From Planctomycetes bacterium B3_Pla (lineage in GTDB: Bacteria; Planctomycetota; Phycisphaerae; Sedimentisphaerales; Anaerobacaceae), in NCBI GenBank assembly GCA_005223045.1, contig NJBM01000005.1, positions 124,001 through 188,000 of the forward strand: a stretch of DNA of 64,000 bases, read 5' to 3'. Under the pieces are notes generated by a model that was not told the origin of the DNA, did no database searches, and worked only from the letters and a program-made list of their open reading frames with translations. The position numbers were made by a program, and so were the translations under genes. This document shows, piece after piece, positions 32,061-41,654 of the stretch; the stretch's first letter is position 1, and the number at the start of each line of letters is the position of its first letter.

Positions 32061-32463
32061 ATTTGTCATAATTGGCGCCACCGCTTTCCCTATACACGGT
32101 TATTCACGCGCAACGTTAGACATCGACATCTTCATACAGCCGGACAGCGAAAACGCCGAGAAGACCTTGAATGCTCTGAAAGAATTCGGATATGACGTCA
32201 CAGATATAACTGTAGATGACCTCTTAACTAAGAAAGTGCTGATTCGCCAGTATCTGATAGAAACCGATATTCACCCCATCGTTGAAGGTGTAACATTTGA
32301 GAAAGTATGGAAGAACAGGGTTAAAGCGCGGTTCGGAAAAACCTTTGTCTGGTTTGCTTCACTCGATGACCTCATAACAATGAAGAAATCTGCCTCACGC
32401 ACAAAAGACCTGGAAGACCTCAAATATCTGCTCCGAATAAAGAAGCGGGTCAAGAAACGCTAA
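32014..32463 (+). CDS. Nucleotidyltransferase-fold protein (AbiEii/MNT-like)
   Basis: 149 residues. FVIIGATAFPIHGYSRATLDIDIFI carries the minimal nucleotidyltransferase signature: G-A, HG.SR.T and the metal-binding D-x-D. Later KKVLIRQYLIETDIHPI and LDDLITMKKSASRTKDLEDLKYL match the C-terminal helical part of AbiEii/DUF6036-like proteins. These transfer nucleotides to a partner or RNA, often as toxin-antitoxin components (family knowledge). It is nested with the 63-residue gene upstream. Confidence 0.75.
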   Translation: MQTEQLLKLLKENKVKFVIIGATAFPIHGYSRATLDIDIFIQPDSENAEKTLNALKEFGYDVTDITVDDLLTKKVLIRQYLIETDIHPIVEGVTFEKVWKNRVKARFGKTFVWFASLDDLITMKKSASRTKDLEDLKYLLRIKKRVKKR

Positions 32464-32513
32464 TCACAGGCACGACTGCACGCATACCTACACAAGTACA
32501 ATCTCCCGATAGA

Positions 32514-33452
32514 TCATATCAGGTTGTTGCGATACCAGTTTACCGCGAGTTGCAGGCCTTCGCGGAATGGTACTGCCGGCTTGAAGCCAATTAGACTTTG
32601 TGCGGCGGTGATGTCGGCGATGGAGTGCTTTACGTCGCCGGGACGGGCAGCAGCGTAGATCGGCTTTATTTTTTTGCCAAGCAGGTCGTTGATCATGTCA
32701 ATGATTTCGTTGATGGTTACAGCCTGGCCGCAGGCGATGTTTATAACTTCACCGGCGGTGTGCTCGGCACGTGCGGCAAGTAAGTTGGCGTCAACAATGT
32801 TGTCAATATATGTGAAATCGCGGCTCTGCTCACCGTCGCCATAAATGGTCGGCGGTTGATCCTTCAATATGGCGGTCACAAAAGCTGGAATGGCGGCGGC
32901 GTACTGACTTGCCGGGTCCTGGTACGGGCCGAAGACGTTGAAATATCGCAGTGAAACGGTCTCAAGGCCGAAAACCTTGTAAAAAACCGAGCAATAGTAT
33001 TCGCCTGCAAGTTTGGCCACCGCGTAGGGCGAAAGAGGGCTCGCCGGCATCGTTTCAACCTTTGGCGAGGTTGGCGCATCGCCGTAAGCCGAGGAGCTTG
33101 CCGCATAGACGAAACGTTTTATGCCGGCATCACGGGCAGCTAACAGAAGTGTGAAAGTTGCATCTACACAATGCTTGTGTGTGGCGGCGGGATCGTCAAC
33201 GCTCACGGGCACCGAGGGCAGGGCGCCTTGATGCAAAACGACGTCGATATCTTTAACCGCCGATTGGGCGACCTCCGAATCGCCCATATCGGCCTGGATA
33301 AATTCGATTTTGTCGATGACATCGGCAAGATTGCTCTTCTTGCCTGTCAGCAGATTGTCAACGACTCTTACAAAACAGCCCTGTGAGACAAGTTTTCTGC
33401 AAATGTTCGAACCGATAAAGCCGGCTCCGCCGGTCACCAGAAACTTCTCCAT
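32514..33452 (-). CDS. NAD-dependent sugar-nucleotide epimerase (GalE/WbpP-like SDR)
   Basis: About 312 residues. The Rossmann motif is TGGAGFIGSNI; the active-site Ser is in ASSSAYGD and the catalytic YxxxK in SPYAVAKLAGEYY. RYFNVFGPYQDP and the C-terminal PGDVKHSIADI fit UDP-glucose/UDP-GlcNAc 4-epimerases. GAGG eight bases before MEKFLVTGG sets the start. It is the last gene of the polysaccharide locus and probably supplies an epimerised UDP-sugar. Confidence 0.88.
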   Translation of the reverse strand: MEKFLVTGGAGFIGSNICRKLVSQGCFVRVVDNLLTGKKSNLADVIDKIEFIQADMGDSEVAQSAVKDIDVVLHQGALPSVPVSVDDPAATHKHCVDATFTLLLAARDAGIKRFVYAASSSAYGDAPTSPKVETMPASPLSPYAVAKLAGEYYCSVFYKVFGLETVSLRYFNVFGPYQDPASQYAAAIPAFVTAILKDQPPTIYGDGEQSRDFTYIDNIVDANLLAARAEHTAGEVINIACGQAVTINEIIDMINDLLGKKIKPIYAAARPGDVKHSIADITAAQSLIGFKPAVPFREGLQLAVNWYRNNLI

Positions 33453-33559
33453 AAAACAGGCCTCTAACAAAGAAACTTGGCGTACAGAGTCAAAAACAGC
33501 AGACAAGACAGGATGCTGCTCGGAGTCATGTCCACGCTTTCAAATTATACTTGCGGGGT

Positions 33560-35803
33560 TCAGGCAATGCCAGTGGCAAGTTTCGCCTTCTTTTGGTATT
33601 TCCGGTAGGAGCTGAATTGTTCCTGGAAGTAGCCGCCTTTTATAGACCTTGCGGCAAACAGTACGCAGCCGACTATTTTAGCATTCACTTCCTTCAACTC
33701 GCGAATGGTCCGCTGGGCGGCGCCCCTGCTTGTTTCGGCGGCATTGATAACCAGGACAGTCGCATCGACAAGTCTGGCCAGCACCTTGGCGTCACTTACC
33801 AGCAGCACGGGGGGGCCGTCAATTATGATGTAGTCATAGTTCTTGCTCTGTTCGGCCAGCAGCGTCTTCATCCGGTCGCTGCCGAGCAATTCGGCCGGAT
33901 TGGTCGGCGGAGGGCCGCAATCGATAATGCTCAGGCCCTCTATGCCGCTGGACCTTGCAGCCTCTCCGGATGCGCATTGGTGTGTCAGCACACTGCTCAG
34001 CCCAAAGTCGAAACGGTCGGTCGAGTCGTCGATTTGCGCCTTGGGAAACAGCGTGTGCAGGTTTGGCTTCCTGAAATTGGCGTCTATCAGCAGGACTTTC
34101 TTGTCAGTGGCGACAAACGTTGCTGCAAGATTGGCCGCTACGGAGGTCTTGCCGTCCCCTGTCATGCCGCTGCTGATAAGCAAAGTCTTCATAGATTCCG
34201 CAGAACCGCAGAGTTTCAGATTTGTCCTGCATTGCCTGTAGGATTCGCTTACTACCGAATAAGGCGCCTGGCGAACAGCGTGGCAAAGCTCTACCCGGCG
34301 AGCCTGACGGTCCTCGGAGGCATCGGGGATGATCCCAAGAAGCGGAACGCGCAGGTATCTGGCAACATCGCTCGGCGTCCGCACGAGGTCATTAGCCAGT
34401 TCGACGAGGAAGGCAAGGCCGACGCCGAGCAGCAAGCCCAACATCGTCCCGCTGGGAAACCAGAGCCACCACTGCCTGGAGAACACCATCTCCAGCGGCG
34501 GCGGAGCCTGCCCGACAGCTAACACCTTAGGCGTCTTCGGGTCGTCGTGCATTATCTTCAATTTCTCAATCTGCTGTTTGATTGAGTCGAGCATTGCGAG
34601 TCTTTCGTCCCTTATTTTCAGACCCTTGTCATATTGTACCCGGGCTATATCAAGCTGCTTTTTCTTTGCTTCGGCTTCCTCTCGCCGGGCTTCCAACTGT
34701 TCAAATCTCTCTTGCAGTACAATCAAACTGTCCCGCGCGTTTTCGAGATTCGCTATCCTGATCTGTTCCCCGATTTCGACCTTCCTCAGCTCCCTTCTCT
34801 TCTCGATCTTGCTTATGGATTCTCTCAGGCTGCGAATATCCCTGTGGTTTTCACCGAACTTCGAGAGTCTGCTCGACAGCTCGGCCTCCTGAAAAACGAG
34901 CTGCTGAGCGAGGGTGGTCATGACGGAGTCCTGCTCGACTGCGAATTCTACCTGCTCGGTAATAGGACCGGTCGCCAATTCCTGAAGATTGCCGATATCG
35001 GCCCGGAGTTGCTTTATCGCCAGGTCAAGCTCGTCTTTTTGAACCTCCAAATTATTCAACTTTATTGTGATGGTGTGCTGGAAATACCTCCCCGCGGGTC
35101 TTTCAAGATCGGTCAGGTCATAAGCTGCGCGGACATCATCCAATCCTTTGTCGGCTGCATCCAGCTCTGTCTGAACGTCGCGCCGCCGCTGCTCAAGCTG
35201 TGTCAACCTGTTGGATATTTCTCCCTGCTCCGAAGCTTTCCGGCCGGCAAGAAACAGCCCCAGCATTTCGTTTACTATGTCTGCCGCTTCCCGGGCGGCG
35301 CGACAACTCATCGATATCTCCACAAACTCACTGTCCCTGTGGGCGTAAGCTCCGAAATGCTTCTTCAAGTACTTGACGGCTTTTCGCCTGTCACCCCTCG
35401 AGCGTGCGAACCACTTTGTTTCTTTGACGTTATCCCTTTTGATCAAATCCTCCATGGTGCTCTGTTGTTTTATGAGGTTCGCTATTGACTGGCGGTACCC
35501 GTACAAGACGTCCCTCTGCAACTGAATGGTGCCAATTGTCATGGGATCGGTTTCTACAGGCGGCAGGACCTGGATATATGTTTTGGCGGTGTACCTCGGA
35601 AACTTTATCTGCAGGAGCTTCCAGGTTCCGCCTCCGGCTCCCAGGCCCAGCAGAGTGAGAAAAACGATCAGGAAGATGTGACGGCAAATTATACCGAAAA
35701 CTTCTCTCGGTGTCATCGAGGAGGTTGCCGGGGGGCTCGGCCCGGCGGGCCTTACCATCCGGTTTGAAGCTGCCGGTCGTCCTTCTGGCATCTCGATCTC
35801 CAT
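33560..35803 (-). CDS. Polysaccharide co-polymerase / tyrosine autokinase (Wzc/ExoP-like)
   Basis: 747 residues. A proline-rich start is followed by the first membrane helix (residues 38-60), a Wzz domain with long periplasmic coiled coils, and a second helix near 470 (SGTMLGLLLGVGLAFLVE). The cytoplasmic BY-kinase has Walker A ISSGMTGDGKTS near residue 540, Walker A' VLLIDANFRKPN and Walker B YDYIIIDGPP. The C-terminus has a small Tyr cluster (GGYFQEQFSSYRKYQ) for autophosphorylation. GGAG precedes the fifth-codon Met, a possible alternative start. It controls chain length and export with the outer-membrane lipoprotein encoded at 42641-44569. Confidence 0.9.
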   Translation of the reverse strand: MEIEMPEGRPAASNRMVRPAGPSPPATSSMTPREVFGIICRHIFLIVFLTLLGLGAGGGTWKLLQIKFPRYTAKTYIQVLPPVETDPMTIGTIQLQRDVLYGYRQSIANLIKQQSTMEDLIKRDNVKETKWFARSRGDRRKAVKYLKKHFGAYAHRDSEFVEISMSCRAAREAADIVNEMLGLFLAGRKASEQGEISNRLTQLEQRRRDVQTELDAADKGLDDVRAAYDLTDLERPAGRYFQHTITIKLNNLEVQKDELDLAIKQLRADIGNLQELATGPITEQVEFAVEQDSVMTTLAQQLVFQEAELSSRLSKFGENHRDIRSLRESISKIEKRRELRKVEIGEQIRIANLENARDSLIVLQERFEQLEARREEAEAKKKQLDIARVQYDKGLKIRDERLAMLDSIKQQIEKLKIMHDDPKTPKVLAVGQAPPPLEMVFSRQWWLWFPSGTMLGLLLGVGLAFLVELANDLVRTPSDVARYLRVPLLGIIPDASEDRQARRVELCHAVRQAPYSVVSESYRQCRTNLKLCGSAESMKTLLISSGMTGDGKTSVAANLAATFVATDKKVLLIDANFRKPNLHTLFPKAQIDDSTDRFDFGLSSVLTHQCASGEAARSSGIEGLSIIDCGPPPTNPAELLGSDRMKTLLAEQSKNYDYIIIDGPPVLLVSDAKVLARLVDATVLVINAAETSRGAAQRTIRELKEVNAKIVGCVLFAARSIKGGYFQEQFSSYRKYQKKAKLATGIA

Positions 35804-35842
35804 TTACAATCAACGAACCAAGGCGAACACTGCCAAAGGTCC

Positions 35843-38800
35843 TTACTGCGAAACACGCTCAATCGCCTTTTCAATCCGCTGCCTGGCCTTCGTGGACAAC
35901 GTTTCGGCCCCCGCTTCCAGGGCCTGCTGGTAAGCGGCAAGGGCCTGGGCTTTTGTTCCGAGTTTCTCCTTTATCATGCCTTCATGCTCGTATATCTCAG
36001 CAGGTACGGTAATCCTGTCCTGTTGATATTGCTGCAAAGCGGCTGTGAGGAACTCAGCAGCCTGCGAAGTTTTCCCGTTTTTTAGCAACACATAGGCATA
36101 AGTATCAAGCACACCCGGGTCGTTGGGCTTAGCGTCCAGCGCCTTGCCGGCGTACTGAAGAGCCTCACCGAGCCTCTCATTGCTTTCAGCAAGCAGATAC
36201 GCCAAATTGTTGAGAACAGTCGCAACATCGATATTAGTCGGCGTTTTGGCAAGCAAACTTTCGTAATCTGCGATAGCCATTTTCAGGTATTTGTTATCGG
36301 AAGTTTTGCCATAAGCTGAAATCAACAGGCCCCCTTTCCTCATGGCGTAAGCTACCCTGGCGGGACTATCCGGCTCGGTAAGCCTGACGCATTTATCGAT
36401 ATAATCGACAGCCGTGTCATAATCACCGTTAATCTCCGCCAGGCTGAACATGGTAAAATTGGCGGCAAGAGAGTCAGGATCATTGGTGAGCTTCTGCTCG
36501 CAGTACTTCAAGACTTCCTCGGCTCCCAGCATCAAATACATTTTATGCAAAGCCTCGGAGGCGAGCTTTTGATCGGCCCCGGCTTTGTCAACAGCCCTTC
36601 GACAGTATTCAATTGCGGTCGCTCTGTCGCCGAGCGTAAACTTGGCCTGAGCCATTCGCAAATATGCGCTGGGAGCAAAGGCGCTGTCGGCATATTTGTC
36701 GCCCTCTTGAAAAACCGTGTCGAGCCTGGCGGGATTCCAGCCTTTTGTATTGGGCGTTCCGGCGACAGCAATAAGCGCTTTGAGATACCCGTCCAATGCC
36801 GTGCCATACAGTGCATCTTGTATTTCTCCCTGCTCATACAGCTTACGACCGGTGTCGAGAGCTTTCTTGTATAAGCGTTCGGCCTTGTCGAATTCTCCCG
36901 TCTTGATGGCGAATGCGCCTGCCTGGTTGAGCCAGTGTACGCTGTCGGGGAATTTCTCAAGGGTCTCTTCGTATAATTTCGTCAACGCCTGTTTTCTGTG
37001 CAGTTGGAAATAGATGTGCTCGAGCAGCGACCTGGCTTCCAGAGGAGCACCGGGTACGTCAATGGCGTTCTTGAGTTCCGTCACGGCATCGTCGTGCCGC
37101 TTCATTTGCAGGTAAGCTTTGGCCAGAGAAACACGAGTCGCGGGTTCATCGGACAGCAGCTTGCTCTTCTTGAGGTCATCGACTGCGTTGTCATAATCTC
37201 CCCGGAAGAAGTTGATTTCGCCTTTCAGCCGCCATGCCGTTGGATTGCCCGGATTGCTTTGCAGATTTCTATTCGCTAATTCCAGCGCCTTGTCCAACTG
37301 TCCTTGCCTCATCACCAGCCAGGCTTGGAGCAAAAGTATTCTCGGTTCATTCGGATACTTCTCTTTGAAACTCTGCAACTTGTGCTCGGCTTCCTTGATG
37401 AGGCCGACTCTGAGAAATGTGCGAATTTGAGCGAGATTGTTCTCTGCGCTGTCCTCGACTTTGGTAAGCTCTTCGGAATATTTATGCACGGCTTCCTTGT
37501 CGAAGAGTTTCTCTGCGACAAACATCAGACCCCTGAGCACAGTGCCGTCTTTGGTGCCGCTCTTGTACAACCGCTCCAACACCCTCCTTGCGTCGGCGTA
37601 TTGGCCGGCCTGATAATAATGGTCCCAGAGCAACTGTTCGTCCTGGGATTCCTGCAGCAGTTTCTTAGCCTGGTCACCTTGCCCTCGGGCGCGCAGGTAC
37701 TCCGCATAGCGATAGAGCATTCGTCTGTCGCTCGGATCTATCTGCCTGGCCTGCTCGAAAGCCGAGCCGGCGACGGCATACAGTGCCTCCTTACTTGCCT
37801 GGTTCGTCTCGTTTGCGGCTGCTTCGGCCGCCAACATGCCGAGCGACAGGGCGTTCTCCACGCTGGGTTGGGCTTTCTGCAAGTCCTGCCGCATCGCCAC
37901 TGCTCTTAACGGTTCGGTCGGCGCTATGTAATCGGCGTACAGGCCAAGCAGATCGAGGTCGCGGGGATTCAAAGCGACTGCTTTTTCCAGGGCATCCCTG
38001 GCTTCGGTTACCTGTGCAGCCGAGACGTTGCCGCCAAGCTGTTGATTGCGGCGATACAACATGGCGGCAAGCCCTCTTGCAACCGTTCCGTCTAACGGAT
38101 TCATAGAGGCCGCCCTGTTGATGTCTTCCATGGACGCATGCTCATTTCCCAGGGCAGCATTGATCTGACTTCTGAGCATATAAGCATACGAGAATACAGG
38201 CTTTTGTTTCAAACAATCGTCAACCCTGGCCAATGCGTCTTTGAGATCGCCTTTGGCCATGGCCAAACGGGTGGCAAAAATCTGCCCTTGACAACTATCG
38301 AGATTGCTCTGCCGGGCTTTTTTTGCAACTTGCTCGGCCAGCTCCCAGTCTTTCGTTTCCGCCGCTATATCAAGAAGGTGGCTTGCAGCGAGCTGCAACT
38401 GCTCCAGGGTTAGCCGGTCGGAAATCTGACCTTGCGAGGGAGCTGGTGTCTCAAAGGCTTCCTTCAAGAGCTCCACTGCTTTGTCCAGTTCATTGTACCG
38501 GTGGTGATAAACTCCAAGCTGCACCGCTTTGCGAGTAGGATCGGCAATGCTGGATAATGCTTGCTTTTCTATTTCCCTGCGCCTTTGTTGTGAGACCTCC
38601 AGCGGGGCCGGCTCGGAGAGTATCTGCTTGTAAACCAGGGCGGCGGCGTTGTCGGGGAAATGCTCGAGGAAGCGCTCGACCAGACGGCCGGCCAGGGCCG
38701 TTTGGCCCTGCATTATGTAAGTCCTGCAGGCGTTTATGACCAAAAGCTGCTCGGAATAGTCCAGCCCTGTCAGCAGCAGTTTTTCCAGCAGGTCGGCTTC

Positions 38801-40837
38801 AAGCTGTGTATAATTCTTTAGTTCTTCCGTCATGAACTGCTCGGTCCCGGTCTGCGAGTCTGCGCTGTCCGGTGTGGTTTGCCGGGGAGCAGGAGCCGAA
38901 GTCTCCTGCGTTTTCTTCTGCGCTATAGCCAGTTGAATGTGCCTGATTCTTGCCCGGATCAACTCCAGGCGAAGCTTAATTGTATCAGGTTCGTTCTCCG
39001 GTCTCTTGGCCAGCTCTGCCTCAGCCTCGGCAAACTGTTGCGCCCCAATATGAGCCTTGATGCGAAGCTCCTGACTTCTCTGATTGGAACCGGAACGCCC
39101 CTCATAAGCATCTATGTTCTGTATGGCTTCCGAGTAGTGTCCGAACTTCAAAAGAACATCGACATAATCCAAACTCGCATCGGGCTTGATCCAGCCGATT
39201 CTGGAAAGAAGCGCACTTATCAGGAATTCGTGCGCCGCTCCAATTTCAGGAGTGTCCTTGAATATCTTCGCAAGAGTATATGAAAGCTGTGCGAATTCCG
39301 GATCCGGCGGCCAGGGCGGCTCGGGCGGCTTTATTGATTTTATTTGTTTGTAAGCTGCATACAGTTTATTTACGGCTGCTTCTTCGTTTCCCTTTGCAAG
39401 CTCAAGCATTCCCTGCCATCGTCTGACCCGCGGGTCCTCAGCGCTGCCGACAAGCTGTTCAATTTCGTGCACGGCCTGCTCGGCGCCGGCTGTCCATTCC
39501 CGGGTTTTGGACTCTGCCGCCTGCTGGCGTGTTTCAAGTATGCGCTCGATATAGCAATTTGTGAGCAGGGCATACAGATTGTACCTGTTGTTTCTGTTTG
39601 CCTGGCGTCGCGGGCCGGGTGAATCCTGTGCATCCGGAAGCGCCAGTGCCGCCGTAGCTATTTCTATCGCTTTGTCTGCATCCGGCTCACTCTCATAAAT
39701 ACAATACTTGCGATAGTGAAAATTTGCCAGGTCCAGAACGTGGGCAACATTTCCTTTGTCCAGGCCGGCCGCCTGCTCTGCGGTTTCTATAGCCCTGTCG
39801 AGATTTCCAGCGCCCAGAAGAGGACCTGAATAGATAGAGTACACCCCGTAAAAATTGGAGACTGCGGCAAATGCCTCCGCGCTGGAACCGAATCTTTCGA
39901 TAAGCGACAAGTACTCGGGTTCGATCGATTGAATTCGTTCCTTCAGCATCTCAGCGGTGCCGGTCCCGGCAAGCGTGAGCTTGAGCGTCAGAAGATTAAT
40001 GTGTGCTCTCGGACTATCACCGGCAATCTCCACCGCCTGTTCCAAAAGCGCCACGGCCTGGCTCGAAGCTTTGTCTCTTTCTTCAAAATCGCCCCGTGAA
40101 GCGAAAATTTCCCCTCTTGTAACGGCCGCCTGCGACAGATACCAGTAGGCGTCGATGCTGCCTGGCTCAAGCTCCAGGACTTTCTTCAAATCAGTGACCG
40201 CCTGCTCAAGCACTTCATCCTGATCTGTTACTGCGCCAAGACGCGCCATCTCGAAAGCCGCTCTGGCCTTGAGCAAATACAAGTACGGCCCCAGAAGTTT
40301 TGGGCCGGTCACTTTTCGTTCGAGTCCCGGGACATTCCATTGGGTCGTTTCTTCGGCGAGCAGGCCGGTATCCTGCGCCACTTTGAGAAACTCCGACGCC
40401 TGTTCCTGCACCTTCGGCCAGAACCCGTGGTCACCGCTATCGGCCAGTGAGTAAAAGTACTGCAACCGTCCATACTGGGCTTTCGCATTGTTCGGGTTTA
40501 CCTTGATTAGCCCCTCCCAGCATCTCAGGATGTAGTTCCACTCGCCGGTTTCGGAATACATATCCAGCATTTTGAGAAGGATGTCTTCTCTGAGCGAATC
40601 TGTCCCGGCCCTGTCGAACGCCTCGCGAAAGCTGTGTCCGGCTCTTTGGTAGTTTTGTTCTTTTATCAGAGTATCTGTCGCTTCCCGGGCCGCCTTCAGC
40701 GCGACTTCGGCATCTCTGATGAACTCTTTCGGATCCTGGCCTAAGTGAAGAACTGCGCTAATGATAAGCAGCAGCAGCAGCGCGACGGCCGCAAAGCCAA
40801 TCAATGCGACCTTCCTGTTTAGCCTCCGTTGTACCAT
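35843..40837 (-). CDS. Giant TPR-repeat protein of the exosortase/polysaccharide locus
   Basis: 1664 residues. A signal anchor (VALIGFAAVALLLLLIISAVL) is followed by tetratricopeptide repeats nearly end to end, e.g. DNAVDDLKKSKLLSDEP, ALQYAGKALDAKPNDPGVLD and ALAAYQQALEAG. GAGG seven bases before ATG supports the start. Exosortase loci commonly encode a large TPR protein (PrsT-type), thought to scaffold polymer synthesis or surface-protein handling. Location is presumably periplasmic, anchored to the inner membrane. It lies between the EpsI-like and Wzc-like genes on the same strand. Confidence 0.85.
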   Translation of the reverse strand: MVQRRLNRKVALIGFAAVALLLLLIISAVLHLGQDPKEFIRDAEVALKAAREATDTLIKEQNYQRAGHSFREAFDRAGTDSLREDILLKMLDMYSETGEWNYILRCWEGLIKVNPNNAKAQYGRLQYFYSLADSGDHGFWPKVQEQASEFLKVAQDTGLLAEETTQWNVPGLERKVTGPKLLGPYLYLLKARAAFEMARLGAVTDQDEVLEQAVTDLKKVLELEPGSIDAYWYLSQAAVTRGEIFASRGDFEERDKASSQAVALLEQAVEIAGDSPRAHINLLTLKLTLAGTGTAEMLKERIQSIEPEYLSLIERFGSSAEAFAAVSNFYGVYSIYSGPLLGAGNLDRAIETAEQAAGLDKGNVAHVLDLANFHYRKYCIYESEPDADKAIEIATAALALPDAQDSPGPRRQANRNNRYNLYALLTNCYIERILETRQQAAESKTREWTAGAEQAVHEIEQLVGSAEDPRVRRWQGMLELAKGNEEAAVNKLYAAYKQIKSIKPPEPPWPPDPEFAQLSYTLAKIFKDTPEIGAAHEFLISALLSRIGWIKPDASLDYVDVLLKFGHYSEAIQNIDAYEGRSGSNQRSQELRIKAHIGAQQFAEAEAELAKRPENEPDTIKLRLELIRARIRHIQLAIAQKKTQETSAPAPRQTTPDSADSQTGTEQFMTEELKNYTQLEADLLEKLLLTGLDYSEQLLVINACRTYIMQGQTALAGRLVERFLEHFPDNAAALVYKQILSEPAPLEVSQQRRREIEKQALSSIADPTRKAVQLGVYHHRYNELDKAVELLKEAFETPAPSQGQISDRLTLEQLQLAASHLLDIAAETKDWELAEQVAKKARQSNLDSCQGQIFATRLAMAKGDLKDALARVDDCLKQKPVFSYAYMLRSQINAALGNEHASMEDINRAASMNPLDGTVARGLAAMLYRRNQQLGGNVSAAQVTEARDALEKAVALNPRDLDLLGLYADYIAPTEPLRAVAMRQDLQKAQPSVENALSLGMLAAEAAANETNQASKEALYAVAGSAFEQARQIDPSDRRMLYRYAEYLRARGQGDQAKKLLQESQDEQLLWDHYYQAGQYADARRVLERLYKSGTKDGTVLRGLMFVAEKLFDKEAVHKYSEELTKVEDSAENNLAQIRTFLRVGLIKEAEHKLQSFKEKYPNEPRILLLQAWLVMRQGQLDKALELANRNLQSNPGNPTAWRLKGEINFFRGDYDNAVDDLKKSKLLSDEPATRVSLAKAYLQMKRHDDAVTELKNAIDVPGAPLEARSLLEHIYFQLHRKQALTKLYEETLEKFPDSVHWLNQAGAFAIKTGEFDKAERLYKKALDTGRKLYEQGEIQDALYGTALDGYLKALIAVAGTPNTKGWNPARLDTVFQEGDKYADSAFAPSAYLRMAQAKFTLGDRATAIEYCRRAVDKAGADQKLASEALHKMYLMLGAEEVLKYCEQKLTNDPDSLAANFTMFSLAEINGDYDTAVDYIDKCVRLTEPDSPARVAYAMRKGGLLISAYGKTSDNKYLKMAIADYESLLAKTPTNIDVATVLNNLAYLLAESNERLGEALQYAGKALDAKPNDPGVLDTYAYVLLKNGKTSQAAEFLTAALQQYQQDRITVPAEIYEHEGMIKEKLGTKAQALAAYQQALEAGAETLSTKARQRIEKAIERVSQ

Positions 40838-40892
40838 AAATTAACCTCATACTTGGATGTTGAGTTCCCTGTATGTCCGTGCTGTCGATTCC

Positions 40893-41654
40893 TTACTTTT
40901 CCCATTTTGGCCAATGATTCTCTTCCAGAACGGGCAGAATCACCGCCAGGAGCTTTTCACTCGCAGCAACTGCTGCCGTCTTGCTCGGGGTAGCGGAGCT
41001 TCTGTTAAAAACCAACTCCACCTTGCAGAAATACGAATACTTGCCGAAAAGGTTCTTGTTCAAAGCCATCCGAGCCTCCTGGCGGCTGCCTGCGTATTGC
41101 CCGTTCACCTTAAAAAAGTACAGGTTCGGGATTCTCACCCTGCTCTGCCACAGGCTGGCCTTCTTGGGGCCAAAGACAAGATACTTTGCCGGGATACTCG
41201 CTTTGAAACTCATGTTGTCGTTTATTTCAAGCTTTATGCCCTCTGCTCTTAGTTTTTGATAGCCGCCGCCGGTCCAGCATTCTTCCGGCACGTGCGGCAC
41301 CCTATCGGGGAGCCGGTAGTAGGTAATAAACAGCAAGCATCTCTTTACGGCGCTATCGGCTGTTTCTTCGGTATCCTCCAGGACCCACTGAATGTAATCT
41401 TCCGTACCTAATGTCTTGAGTATCTCTTCGTTCTTGATCTTGAGCTTTGGCGGCACTATTCTGTAAGGCGCCAGGTCCCCTTCGTCCAAAAGCTCCAGAG
41501 ATTTTCTCAACGGCAGCGGCTCTTTCTTCAAGATTATGCCAAGTCTCCTGGTTGTCACCGACATGCCCACTCCCCCTGCGGCGAGGACCAGCACGCATAT
41601 CAAGAAGGCCGGCTGAATATAAACTCTTATGTTCTTTTTCTCGTACACCATCAT
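40893..41654 (-). CDS. EpsI-like exosortase-associated protein
   Basis: 253 residues with one N-terminal membrane helix (FLICVLVLAAGGVGM). It carries the EpsI hallmark VPHVPEECWTGGGYQ and the preceding LLFITYYRLPDR. EpsI-like domains are either fused to or encoded next to exosortases; here they are separate. Its start overlaps the exosortase stop by four bases (ATGA), so translation is coupled. Function of the family is not known in detail. Confidence 0.85.
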   Translation of the reverse strand: MMVYEKKNIRVYIQPAFLICVLVLAAGGVGMSVTTRRLGIILKKEPLPLRKSLELLDEGDLAPYRIVPPKLKIKNEEILKTLGTEDYIQWVLEDTEETADSAVKRCLLFITYYRLPDRVPHVPEECWTGGGYQKLRAEGIKLEINDNMSFKASIPAKYLVFGPKKASLWQSRVRIPNLYFFKVNGQYAGSRQEARMALNKNLFGKYSYFCKVELVFNRSSATPSKTAAVAASEKLLAVILPVLEENHWPKWEK

